This document shows positions 42,511-50,522 of a DNA stretch of 64,000 nucleotides, piece after piece. The stretch spans positions 62,001 through 126,000 of the forward strand of contig JBDRTY010000001.1 in NCBI GenBank assembly GCA_039801085.1, in the 5' to 3' direction. A program made the translations under genes and the position numbers. This DNA comes from a candidate division WOR-3 bacterium (GTDB lineage: Bacteria; Hydrothermota; Tepidihabitantia; Tepidihabitantales; Tepidihabitantaceae). The first letter of the stretch is position 1. The number at the start of each line of letters is the position of its first letter. The notes under the pieces are model-generated. The model was given only the letters and a program-made list of their open reading frames with translations. It had not been told where the DNA came from and made no database searches.

Positions 42511-43967
42511 ATCCGGCTGATCAGTTGCAGTTTCATACCCCGGAATGGTGCCTCATATCGGCACACGCCACCTGAGCAGGTATAACCACCCTTTTCTGCT
42601 CCGATGCGGAGCCGCAGAACATTCCGTTCATTAAGATTATAGACAGTTTCAAACACAGGCCAGGAGATCTGGTTATCGTAGCGCTTGAGTGAATCTTTGT
42701 CCACACCCTGCCAGCCGATGGTAAAAAGCCATTTTTCACCCAGTCCGTAACTTACAGAAATCAGGGGTTCGTGATACCGCCAGTGGCTGCCATGAGTGGT
42801 ATCAGTGGGCAGTTCGGTTACCCAGCCCAGTTCTGCCTCGAGAGTAAAGGTATGGGGTCCGGTGAGGTAGTTCACCAGGATTGTCGGACGGTCGGTGGTC
42901 CGTTCGTAGGTTCCCAGTTCGATGTTTCTCTGGAGCATATGGTTGAATTTGAGTTCAAATGTCCAGTTCGTTCCCAGTGATTGCCGGGTTTTAAGTTCTC
43001 CCTCAAGGACACCGGCGCTGGTGTCGTCATGGACAAAAAGACGGGCCAAATCGGCTTCAAGGTAGAGCCCGTTAGGTATCGTTCCTGAGATCTGAACTCC
43101 GAATCCCTGTTCATCCACGCCCCGGTTAATCGAGACGCCGGATTTAATCGGAGTGGGGGGATCGTTATAGTGATAAGTACCCTGAGGAAAACCGAGCCGG
43201 AGGTAGTTTACATACTGGGCGATGATGGAAAAACCGGCAAGTGCGGTGCTCAGATTCAGGATGTAGCCCGTGCCGGTTTCCCGGCCGCCGATTCCCGGTT
43301 TTGTCCCCAGCCGCCAGGCAAATTCCGCTCCGGCAGAGACAGGTCCGATATCCAGCCGGCAGTCACCTCCAAAGAGCTCGGTGAACGCCTGTGCGGTCGG
43401 ATCGACCTCCCGGTTAATGCGGACATAACGGGTGCCCAGACCGAAAAGCTGGATCGGTCGAATAGTCAGATCAGCACCCAGTACTTGGTCAGTTGTATCC
43501 AGTTCGTTCATTACCTTGTAGGTGTTTTCCTGAAAAAAGACATCCCGGAGCCTGCCGCCGAGTAGTGTTACCTCACTGCTCAGTGGCAGTTTAAGTCTGC
43601 CGAACAGGCCGTGGAGGCTCTTGTAATGCCGGAAGTCATCATCGGCACCACTGCTCAATGTCAGTCCCTGGCCAAAGGTGGCGTAGAATCTGCCGAGCCG
43701 GACTTCAAGTTCTTCCGGGTTATAACCGATAGCGTAGTCCAGCAGATGGAGCGGTTTGCGCACTGCCGGTCCGTGCTTGGACGGTTCAAACCACAGCACG
43801 CCCAGTTCGGCATCAAAATCGCTGTAGCGGGCACTGAGCTCAAGCTTGTCCTCATAATGGGTTGCCCAGTCCTGCTGGTAAGCCCAGAATTCTGCCCGGT
43901 TGACCCCCTGGATTGTCAGGTTGGCACCGAAGACCAAGCTCAGAACCAAGAAACTGCCTATGCTCAC
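42507..43967 (-). CDS. DUF6029-like outer-membrane beta-barrel protein
   Basis: A 486-residue exported protein with a GTG start and signal peptide (MSIGSFLVLSLVFGA). The mature part has alternating beta-strands throughout and ends in a strand MKLQLISRI typical of barrels. The block VRLGRFYATFGQGLTLSSGADDDFRHYKSLHGLFGRLKL followed by LLGGRLRD resembles the GN-FYEQFG-G-LLR region of DUF6029 proteins of Bacteroidetes. Two Cys near the C-terminus (CSGGVC) are the only CxxxxC pair. It lies between tlpA-like and napH-like genes, so it may be an outer-membrane channel or scaffold for the redox proteins. Confidence 0.65.
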   Translation of the reverse strand: MSIGSFLVLSLVFGANLTIQGVNRAEFWAYQQDWATHYEDKLELSARYSDFDAELGVLWFEPSKHGPAVRKPLHLLDYAIGYNPEELEVRLGRFYATFGQGLTLSSGADDDFRHYKSLHGLFGRLKLPLSSEVTLLGGRLRDVFFQENTYKVMNELDTTDQVLGADLTIRPIQLFGLGTRYVRINREVDPTAQAFTELFGGDCRLDIGPVSAGAEFAWRLGTKPGIGGRETGTGYILNLSTALAGFSIIAQYVNYLRLGFPQGTYHYNDPPTPIKSGVSINRGVDEQGFGVQISGTIPNGLYLEADLARLFVHDDTSAGVLEGELKTRQSLGTNWTFELKFNHMLQRNIELGTYERTTDRPTILVNYLTGPHTFTLEAELGWVTELPTDTTHGSHWRYHEPLISVSYGLGEKWLFTIGWQGVDKDSLKRYDNQISWPVFETVYNLNERNVLRLRIGAEKGGYTCSGGVCRYEAPFRGMKLQLISRI

Positions 43968-43978
43968 TTTTTACCCGC

Positions 43979-44512
43979 CTATTTTTCCTGAGGGGGTTGC
44001 TCAGGTGGAACTGAGTCTTGGGGCGGCAGCCATCTTACCATTTCCTCAGCAATCCTTTTTTCGTCGCCCTTCTTGTAGCCGATGTGGGTGTAGACAATTT
44101 CGCCGTTCATGTTGATGAGGTAGGCGGTAGGTTTGATGATGATGTTGTATGCCTTTTTTACCCGCTGCTGCTGATCAAGCAGGACGATATAGGGCCATTT
44201 CTTGGCGCGAACAAATGCCCGGACCCGGTTCTCGTCTGCCGGCTTATCCACTGAAAGGGCTACAATCTGCAGTCCCCGGTCTTTCAATGAATCATATACC
44301 GGCAGCAGGGCATCAAGTTCGGCAATGCAGTTGACGCAGGGCAGATCCCAGCATTCTAGATAAACCGGGCCGTGTTTCAGGAGATCGTGAAGTGTTACTT
44401 CATTGCCATTAATATCTCTGAGGGTAAAATCCGGCGCCGGTTCGTACTTTTTCCCGGCACCGAAGGCAGTAAATAACAGAAAGGCAACTACAAAAGGAAG
44501 GACTTTTTTCAT
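43979..44512 (-). CDS. TlpA/ResA-like thioredoxin-fold protein
   Basis: A 177-residue exported thioredoxin-like protein. The signal peptide is MKKVLPFVVAFLLFTAFGAG. It continues APDFTLRDINGNEVTLHDL, then YLECWDLPCVNCIAELDALLP with the redox pair CVNC near residue 70, and IIKPTAYLINMNGEIVYTHIG with the cis-Pro. The aromatic Trp before CxxC is replaced by Pro, and the CWDLPC arrangement adds a third Cys. The tail is Pro-rich. AGGAGG precedes the ATG, which shares one base with the stop of the UAYC gene (TGATG). That coupling and the shared fold make it the natural partner of the selenoprotein. Confidence 0.9.
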   Translation of the reverse strand: MKKVLPFVVAFLLFTAFGAGKKYEPAPDFTLRDINGNEVTLHDLLKHGPVYLECWDLPCVNCIAELDALLPVYDSLKDRGLQIVALSVDKPADENRVRAFVRAKKWPYIVLLDQQQRVKKAYNIIIKPTAYLINMNGEIVYTHIGYKKGDEKRIAEEMVRWLPPQDSVPPEQPPQEK

Positions 44513-45297
44513 CAATCCTCCTGGTTTATTCGCCATTTGACAGCGGTTTGTAGCACAGCCCGGCTGGCAAGATTCTGGACAGTTACCGCAATGCCGGTGC
44601 GGTTCGGGTTCCAGTCCGGAACCGGTGTGCTGAGAACGGTATCAAAATCCTGTCCGAACCTGACACGGAGCGGGATGCCGAAGCTGTCACCAATGACGGT
44701 GCGGACGGTCATTGGTGAATAGAAGGTGTCGGCTCTCAGGACTGAATAATAGGGTATGCTGTCTTCAAAGGCGATTGCCACCAGGCGCAGAGTTGTAATT
44801 GTGTCGGCAGAAGAATCGGTGGGGGTGATTACGAGTCGCACTGTGAGCCGGGAGGAGTCGATGACGGCGCTGTCGATTCTCATTTCCAGCATCGTTTTTC
44901 TGGTTCGGGCAGCATCAATCATATCCCGGTAAACCGGATAAAAGGAGTCGGGCAGTGTAATCTGGGGTGAGCGGATGGTGCCGTCAAAAAATGCCAGGGG
45001 GCGTTCCCCACCCGCGCCGTACCACTCCGCTCGGGCCTTGCCCGCCGGTGAGGAAAGTTGAGGCAGAAGTTCCGAATCGTAGTAAATCACAAAAGCCATT
45101 GAATCACCATAGATTTCCCTGAGGCTGTCCAGCGCCCGCGCCGCGGACGCACAGTAGGCTCATTCATCGACGGGAGTAGAAAACAGTTCCACGAGCACAA
45201 TCCGGTTTGCCGCACGTTCAATCAGGGGTGCATCGGAGCAGGATAAAAGCAGACCGCCGGCAGCCAGCACGGTTAATATCACAGGCGTATGTTTCAT
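44512..45297 (-). CDS. Putative selenoprotein: thioredoxin-like lipoprotein with UAYC motif
   Basis: A 261-residue protein if the TGA at 45162-45160 is read as residue 46. The N-terminus is a lipoprotein signal (AAGGLLLSC, acylated C20). RIVLVELFSTPVDE-U-AYCASAARALDSL follows, which aligns with the other UGA gene as R-I-V-x-x-E ... U-A-x-C-A-x-A-x-R-A-x-D. The frame continues intact (MAFVIYYD, then RPLAFFDGTI, the thioredoxin cis-Pro strand-turn). UxxC replaces the usual CxxC. The C-terminal half is beta-rich. The second of two ATGs (45297) is seven bases from the -10. It is the first gene of the redox operon, coupled to tlpA. Without readthrough only a 45-residue lipopeptide would form. Confidence 0.8.
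45132..45150 (-). promoter_or_regulatory. bSECIS-like hairpin downstream of the UGA (gene at 45297)
   Basis: With U of UGA as 1, GCGUCCGC (13-20) pairs with GCGGGCGC (24-31), eight consecutive pairs with one G-U, around a GGC loop (21-23). The loop begins 17 bases after the UGA and its first two bases are G, as in the bacterial SECIS model. The region is very GC-rich, so alternative folds exist. Confidence 0.6.
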
Positions 45298-45304
45298 CAT
45301 ATCA

Positions 45305-45332
45305 ATTTTAGAAAGCCGATATTACCAGTCAA
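45305..45332 (-). promoter_or_regulatory. Leaderless-type promoter of the redox operon
   Basis: TTGACT (45327-45332), 16-base spacer, TAAAAT (45305-45310). ATGATG follows after four bases, the second ATG seven bases from the -10. The -35 lies 5 bases past the rimO stop. Confidence 0.75.
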
Positions 45333-45336
45333 TTTT

Positions 45337-46617
45337 TTACTTTAGAGGTTCGGGAGCAGCTTGAAGGGCATAAAGGTCATGGGTGCCCGTTTTTGTCACC
45401 AGACAGCGGTAGAACCTGCCCGGTAAAAGCGGAGCGGGAAATTTGACCACGCCGTCAATTTCCGGTGCGTCCCATTCGGTTCTGCCCTGCCGGGGAAAAT
45501 CGGCAATGATGATCAGCTCCCGATTTGCAAGCCGGCGCAGTTTGCGCCGTGAGATTGCTGCCTGAATTCGCATGATGGTTTTGAGCCGCTGGCGGGCGGT
45601 TGCGGGGCGGACCGGCGGTTTCATGGCTGCCGCCGGCGTGCCGGGTTCAGGTGAGAAGACATAGCCTGCCAGCCGGTCAAATTCAGCAGACCGGATGAAG
45701 TCCACCAGTTCCCGAAACTCCTTGCGGGTTTCGCCCGGAAAGCCGGTAATGACGGTGGTTCGGATGCACATGTCCGGTATCTGTTTCAGTCGTTCCAACA
45801 ATCTTGCAACATCATTCCGGGAATAATGGCGGTTCATCAGCTTAAGCAGCCGGTCGCTGATGTGCTGTATTGGCAGATCGATATAGCGGCAGAGCTTCGG
45901 ATTGGTGCCGAACTGCTCAATGACATCTTCGGACAGGTGTGCGGGATGCGCATACATCAGCCGTAACCAGGTAATCTCTTTTATCCGGCTCAGCCGGTTG
46001 AAGAGCCGGGCAAGTGACGGTTTACCATAGAGGTCAGTTCCGTAGGCGGTGGTGTCTTGGGCAATGAGGATTAGTTCCCTGACCCCCACAGCGGCAAGGT
46101 GTTGTGCTTCGTCTTCGAGCTCTGAGAGTGGACGGGAACGGAACGGTCCTCGGATTTTGGGAATCAGGCAGTAACTGCAGTGGTTGTTACAGCCATCGGC
46201 AATTTTGAGATAGGCATAATGGAACGGTGTGGAAATCAGCCGGCAGCCAGGTCCGGTTTTTCTGCCAAGCAGTTCGGGGATGGAGGTCAGCTGGTCCATT
46301 TTTATCCAGTGATCAACCGCAGGGAATTTCCGGTTCAGAGTGCTGCCAAACCGCTGAACCAGACAGCCGGCGACAAGCAGTTTCATGCCCGGATGCCGAT
46401 GTTTGAGCCGGCTGAGTCTTTGGATCAGCGCAAATGATTCTTCGACCGCCGGTTTGATAAAGGCACAGGTGGTGAGAATGACAGTATCCGCTGTTTCCGG
46501 TTCTGCAGTCAGCTCATATCCGGCTTCAGCCAGTGCACCAAGCAGGTATTCGGAGTCCACCCGGTTTTTCGGACAGCCGAGCGCAATGACCGCTGCCCGT
46601 TCGGGTCTGACCTTCAA
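45337..46617 (-). CDS. rimO: Ribosomal protein S12 methylthiotransferase RimO
   Basis: A 426-residue radical-SAM methylthiotransferase that modifies Asp of ribosomal protein S12. The N-terminal cluster domain begins VIALGCPKNRVDSEYLLGAL, the form that separates RimO from MiaB, with TTCAFIKPAVEES and AGCLVQRF. The radical-SAM motif is CNNHCSYCLIP. The C-terminal TRAM-like domain is present (GRTEWDAPEIDGVV). The start is TTG 46617, whose TTGA overlaps the stop of the thioesterase; longer readings run through that gene in another frame. Confidence 0.92.
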   Translation of the reverse strand: MKVRPERAAVIALGCPKNRVDSEYLLGALAEAGYELTAEPETADTVILTTCAFIKPAVEESFALIQRLSRLKHRHPGMKLLVAGCLVQRFGSTLNRKFPAVDHWIKMDQLTSIPELLGRKTGPGCRLISTPFHYAYLKIADGCNNHCSYCLIPKIRGPFRSRPLSELEDEAQHLAAVGVRELILIAQDTTAYGTDLYGKPSLARLFNRLSRIKEITWLRLMYAHPAHLSEDVIEQFGTNPKLCRYIDLPIQHISDRLLKLMNRHYSRNDVARLLERLKQIPDMCIRTTVITGFPGETRKEFRELVDFIRSAEFDRLAGYVFSPEPGTPAAAMKPPVRPATARQRLKTIMRIQAAISRRKLRRLANRELIIIADFPRQGRTEWDAPEIDGVVKFPAPLLPGRFYRCLVTKTGTHDLYALQAAPEPLK

Positions 46618-47033
46618 TGCCGTTCTGAGACTTTCCAGAGTTTGCCGGTTGCCTCGGCAAGGATGGTGCCTTCGGCATCGGTCAGGCGGCTGGCAGCGAG
46701 CACCAGTCTGCCCTGTTCTGCGGTTATCCAGCCCTGGCCGTAAATCTTCCGTCCAACCGGCACCGGTTTGCGGAACCGGACATTCATTTCGGCTGTGACT
46801 GTGCTGTAGCCGCGGGTTTTCGTTGACCATGCCATCAGTTCATCAAGCAGTGTGGCAACAATGCCGCCATGAGCGATGCCGTGCCAGCCCTGATAATGTT
46901 CAGGAATCACATACTCAAAATGGGCGCCCTGCTCTTCAGCCACAATTGGCAGCCTGAGTCCGGAGGGGTTGGATCTGCCGCAGACAAAGCAGGTGTCTCT
47001 GTCCTGCAGTTCGAGCCTGTTACTGGAACTCAA
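46614..47033 (-). CDS. PaaI-type hotdog thioesterase
   Basis: A 139-residue hotdog-fold acyl-CoA thioesterase. After CFVCGRSNPSGLRL (a four-base-motif CxxCGxxNPxGL seen in a PaaI subgroup) comes YQGWHGIAHGGIVATLLDELMAW, the HGGxxxxLxDE catalytic helix, then VRFRKPVPVG. Substrate unknown. TTG start at 47033 with AAGGGG about seven bases upstream, overlapping lolA by 14 bases. It links an envelope gene to a ribosome-modifying gene in one transcript. Confidence 0.85.
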   Translation of the reverse strand: MSSSNRLELQDRDTCFVCGRSNPSGLRLPIVAEEQGAHFEYVIPEHYQGWHGIAHGGIVATLLDELMAWSTKTRGYSTVTAEMNVRFRKPVPVGRKIYGQGWITAEQGRLVLAASRLTDAEGTILAEATGKLWKVSERH

Positions 47034-47634
47034 CGGTAACCCCTTTCGGCGGAGTGAACCGGAAACTTTTCCGGCTGACCGGTGGATTCCAGCGCTGACG
47101 GGTGAGCAGAAACCGGCACTGGTTGCCCATTTCGTCGGTAAAGGAAAGTCCGGTAACTGTTGTGCCGGTGGGATCCAGTTCCAGACGCAAGGGGGAAAGG
47201 AAACTGTTGTCATTCTCAATCAGAATTATTCCGGTTCCCTCCTCGGTGATCCGGCTACTGGTATCCAGGAGCGGTTCCACGAAGGCAAGCAGTGGGACAG
47301 GCTGATTTCTCTGCTGTCGTACTGCCCGTTGCTCATCAGGAAAATAGAACCAGACTACCGAATCGTTGCCGACAATCGTCTGGCGGACCGGTTCCTGCAC
47401 CTCAAGCCGGAAGTTGTGGGGGAGCTGAAAGAGAAAGCTGCCTTTGAAGATTAGAGGTTCCTGTCCGATGTTCTCAGCCGGTCTGATCGTTTCCGTAAAA
47501 CTGCCCGCAAGCGACTTGAGCCCCAGATACCGGTTGCGCAGTGCCTGCCACCGGTCGGCTGGTGAGCCCAACCCGAGCGCAGCAGCAAGAATAACCGGTA
47601 GAACAGTTTGTCGAAAATGTCCGGTATGTTTCAT
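47020..47634 (-). CDS. lolA: LolA-like periplasmic lipoprotein carrier
   Basis: A 204-residue exported protein with a signal peptide (VLPVILAAALGLGSPA). LKSLAGSFTETIRP matches the opening of LolA, then GSFLFQLPHNFRLEVQEPVRQTIVGNDSVVWFYFPDEQR, the G-x-W-Y-P-x-x-x-Q region, and the closing FRFTPPKGVTVEFQ. LolA carries lipoproteins from the inner to the outer membrane; the window has several lipoproteins as clients. The ATG is placed by the promoter seven bases upstream. Confidence 0.8.
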   Translation of the reverse strand: MKHTGHFRQTVLPVILAAALGLGSPADRWQALRNRYLGLKSLAGSFTETIRPAENIGQEPLIFKGSFLFQLPHNFRLEVQEPVRQTIVGNDSVVWFYFPDEQRAVRQQRNQPVPLLAFVEPLLDTSSRITEEGTGIILIENDNSFLSPLRLELDPTGTTVTGLSFTDEMGNQCRFLLTRQRWNPPVSRKSFRFTPPKGVTVEFQ

Positions 47635-47641
47635 TTAATCA

Positions 47642-47669
47642 AGTTTAGCAACTTCTCTGAGGCTGTCAA
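47642..47669 (-). promoter_or_regulatory. Leaderless-type promoter of lolA
   Basis: TTGACA (47664-47669), 16-base spacer, TAAACT (47642-47647), then exactly seven bases to the ATG at 47634. No ribosome site. Confidence 0.8.
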
Positions 47670-48028
47670 ATGAACATAGCCCAAAGTTTCCTCAGGCATG
47701 CTTGTGCTGGCATAATGAAAACAGCAGGGTTGAAAAACACCCGGTCCGACCGAACCGTTTCACCATGCTTTCAATTTGCTTCGGTAATATCGATGTCGGA
47801 TTAAATGGCATGCGGTGCCCCTTGCAGTTAGAGTACTATCCAAGAGGGAAATTAACATCAGATCACTGCGAAATTTGGCTGTTTTTTGTTAAGTCACACG
47901 CAGACAATCAGTTATAGATCTAATGACGGGCAGAGGAGAAATTATAGGGGGTCCACTCCGGGGTGGATATCAGGGTCCGGGGGTGTTTGGTGGGGAGGTT
48001 CGATTCTAAACTTGCAAAGTGTTAAAAT
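47670..48028. other. Intergenic gap before the first pst operon, no gene recognised
   Basis: About 360 bases, AT-richer than the genes on either side. A plus-strand frame at 47702-47917 has no ribosome site or family pattern and is not called. A small CCAC/GTGG hairpin lies near 47953-47967. TAAACT at 48007 and TAAAAT at 48023 are possible -10 elements for pstS, but neither has a good -35. The pst promoter and any regulator sites should be here. Confidence 0.5.
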
Positions 48029-48850
48029 ATGATTAATATTTTGCACCCGGTGTCTGAGGAAATTTTTCGAGTAATCATCCTTCTGTGTTCAGTTCTATTT
48101 CTGTTGCCCGGCTGCCGGAGCAGTAGCAAGAAAGCGCTCGTGCTTGCCGGTTCTACCTCAGTCCAGCCGTTTGCCGAACTGCTGGCAGAACTTTATCAGC
48201 AACGGCATCCCGGAGTTGAAATTAATGTTCAGGGGGGTGGATCAACTGCCGGAGTCAGAGCGGTGCAGGACCGTATCTGTGATATCGGGATGTGTTCCCG
48301 ACATCTCAATGCTGATGAATCCGGATTGACCGCAATTCCGATTGCGGTTGATGGCATTGTGCTAGTGGTCCATCCGACTAATCCGGTAGTGAGTTTGACC
48401 CGTGAGCAGGTCCGGGCGATTTTTTCCGGGGCGGTCCGGAACTGGCGGGAGTTAGGGGGGGCAAATCTGAGGATTACAGTAATTACTAGGGAGGAGGGTT
48501 CGGGGACAAGAACCAGTTTTGAGGAGAAGGTGATGGCGGGAGACCATTTTGCCTCCGATGCCTTGGTTCAAGATTCCAATGGTGCGGTGCGGGAGATCGT
48601 TGCCAACGATCCGGGTGCAATCGGATACATTTCGTTCGGGCTGGTGGACAGGCGGGTGAAGACCTTGGCAATTGATGGTGTCCAGCCGACCGAGGAAACC
48701 ATCCGGACTCATCAGTATCCGCTGGCACGGGATTTTCTGTTTATTGTCGCCGGCGACAGTAATCCGCTCGCCCGGTCATTCATCGATTTCGTGCTGAGTC
48801 CGGAGGGTCAGGCGGCACTGGCCGAAGAGGGGTTAATCCGGGTGCGCTGA
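48029..48850 (+). CDS. pstS: Phosphate-binding lipoprotein PstS (system 1)
   Basis: A 273-residue periplasmic phosphate-binding protein, here a lipoprotein (FLLPGC, acylated C29). Phosphate-contact segments are visible: LVLAGSTSVQPFAELLAE (GSTS loop), VNVQGGGSTAGVRAVQ-like VQGGGSTAGVR, DIGMCSRHL, TREEGSGTRTSFEE and YISFGLVD. Length is short for PstS but complete to the C-terminal SPEGQ helix. The start is uncertain: ATG 48029 has no ribosome site, and later TTG or GTG codons at 48041 and 48050 are possible. It is joined to pstC by TGATG. Confidence 0.9.
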   Translation: MINILHPVSEEIFRVIILLCSVLFLLPGCRSSSKKALVLAGSTSVQPFAELLAELYQQRHPGVEINVQGGGSTAGVRAVQDRICDIGMCSRHLNADESGLTAIPIAVDGIVLVVHPTNPVVSLTREQVRAIFSGAVRNWRELGGANLRITVITREEGSGTRTSFEEKVMAGDHFASDALVQDSNGAVREIVANDPGAIGYISFGLVDRRVKTLAIDGVQPTEETIRTHQYPLARDFLFIVAGDSNPLARSFIDFVLSPEGQAALAEEGLIRVR

Positions 48851-49689
48851 TGAAAGAGAAGCTGATTGAGAAGGGACTGCTGGTAGTTGCCCTGTCTGCG
48901 CTCGGTTCACTGCTGCTGATTGCGCTGTTCATCTTCATTGAGGGAATGCCGCTGATTGTCAAGGTTGGTCTGAAAAATTTCATTGCCTCGACACACTGGG
49001 AGCCAACCCGGGGAAGTTTCGGGATTCTGCCGATGATTGCCGGTTCGCTGACAGTAACCTTGCTGGCACTGGTTTTCGGTGGAGGGCTCGGGCTCGCAGG
49101 CACAATGTTTCTTGCGGAGTTTGCTCCCCGGTGGAGTGTCAGAATCCTGAAGCCGCTGATTGAACTGCTTGCCGGGATTCCTTCGGTAGTTTACGGGTTC
49201 ATGGGTGTGGTGGTGCTTGTGCCCTGGATTCGCCAGACATTCGGCGGTCCCGGCTTCTCGGTGCTTGCTGCCGGGATTATTCTGGGGATTATGATTCTGC
49301 CGACAGTGATCGCTATTTCGCTCGATGCGCTGAATGCGGTGCCCCTGAGTTACAAGGAGGGTTCGCTTGCACTCGGTGCGACCCGGTGGCAGACGCTTTA
49401 CCGGGTGCAGTTCCGGGCGGCAAGGAGCGGGATTATCGCCAGTCTGATTCTGGCAATGGGCCGGGCAGTTGGCGAAACGATGGCGGTGATTATGGTTGCG
49501 GGTAATGCACTGCTGATTCCGACTTCACCGCTGGCGCCGGTGCGGACACTGACCTCCAACATCGCGCTGGAGATGGGTTATGCAGCCGGAGACCACCAGC
49601 GGGCGCTGTTTGCAACGGGCGTGGTGCTGTTTGTGATCATAGCGCTGTTGAATACGATCGCACTGCTGACGATGCGGGAGCGGAAGTGA
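48850..49689 (+). CDS. pstC: Phosphate ABC transporter permease PstC (system 1)
   Basis: A 279-residue permease with six membrane helices. Typical features are an extended N-terminal helix, the GILPMIAGSLTVTLLALVFGGGLG segment, ELLAGIPSVVYGFMGV and the coupling loop SYKEGSLALGATRWQTLYRV (EAA motif). GRAVGETMAVIMVAGN closes the pattern. It pairs with PstA, encoded directly after with a GTGA overlap. Confidence 0.93.
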   Translation: MKEKLIEKGLLVVALSALGSLLLIALFIFIEGMPLIVKVGLKNFIASTHWEPTRGSFGILPMIAGSLTVTLLALVFGGGLGLAGTMFLAEFAPRWSVRILKPLIELLAGIPSVVYGFMGVVVLVPWIRQTFGGPGFSVLAAGIILGIMILPTVIAISLDALNAVPLSYKEGSLALGATRWQTLYRVQFRAARSGIIASLILAMGRAVGETMAVIMVAGNALLIPTSPLAPVRTLTSNIALEMGYAAGDHQRALFATGVVLFVIIALLNTIALLTMRERK

Positions 49690-50522
49690 TTTCCCGGCCT
49701 CTGGTTGTTCAGCGCATGGTCTGGCTGATTCTGGCATTGCTGACGCTGTTTACGCTGGCAATTCTCATTTTTATTCTCGCTTTCATCAGTGCCCGGGGTG
49801 CAAAGGTGATTACTCCGGAATTCCTCTTTTCCCTGCCTGAACGGATGGGGAAGGAGGGCGGAATTCTGCCGACGCTGATTGCGACAATTTATATTGCGGT
49901 CGTGGCAATAGTGGTAGCAACACCGTTCGGAGTGGGCACGGCGGTTTATCTGACCGAATATACCCGGGAGTCCGCTCTTACCCGGATTATCCGGTTCGGA
50001 GCAGATGCGCTGGCAGGAGTGCCATCGATTATCTTCGGGCTGTTCGGTTTTATTCTGTTTGTCATTCGGCTGAAGATGGGCTGGTCAATTCTCGCCGGCG
50101 GGTTGACGCTGGCGGTGATGATCCTGCCGACGATTATCCGGACGAGCGAGGAGGCGATCCGGGCAATTCCTTATCAGCTGCGGGAGGTAAGTTATTCGCT
50201 GGGCGGAACCAGATCTCAGACCATCATGCGGGTAGTCCTGCCCAATGCCCTGCCCGGAATTCTTACCGGAGTGATTCTCGGGCTGGGCAGAAGTGTTGCC
50301 GAGACGGCGGCGGTTATTTTTACCGCTGGTTCATCGCTCAGGATGCCGCGGACGATTCTGGATTCGGGCCGGACGATGGCGGTGCATTTTTACATTCTGG
50401 CACGGGAAGGGTTGTCAATGGAACGGGCATACGGGACGGCATTTCTACTGATTGTGGTAATTCTGCTGATTAACACCATTGCTTATCTTTTAATGTTCCG
50501 ACTTACAAGGAGGCTGAAGTAA
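49686..50522 (+). CDS. pstA: Phosphate ABC transporter permease PstA (system 1)
   Basis: A 278-residue permease with six helices, GTG start overlapping the pstC stop. It shows GGILPTLIATIYIAVVAIVVATPFGVGTAVYLTEYT, ADALAGVPSIIFGLFGF, the coupling loop REVSYSLGGTRSQTIMRV and GRSVAETAAVIFTAG. AAGGAGG in its last codons serves the next ATPase gene. Confidence 0.93.
   Translation: MISRPLVVQRMVWLILALLTLFTLAILIFILAFISARGAKVITPEFLFSLPERMGKEGGILPTLIATIYIAVVAIVVATPFGVGTAVYLTEYTRESALTRIIRFGADALAGVPSIIFGLFGFILFVIRLKMGWSILAGGLTLAVMILPTIIRTSEEAIRAIPYQLREVSYSLGGTRSQTIMRVVLPNALPGILTGVILGLGRSVAETAAVIFTAGSSLRMPRTILDSGRTMAVHFYILAREGLSMERAYGTAFLLIVVILLINTIAYLLMFRLTRRLK

Noticed and set aside
44512-45297. General reassignment of TGA to a sense codon
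   Set aside because: TGA is the natural stop of many intact genes here, including valS, meaB, phoU and several ATGA junctions; only two codons at matching sites need read-through.
47702-47917. Plus-strand frame of 71 codons before pstS
   Set aside because: No ribosome site or promoter and no protein features; the stretch is AT-rich and looks like regulatory sequence.
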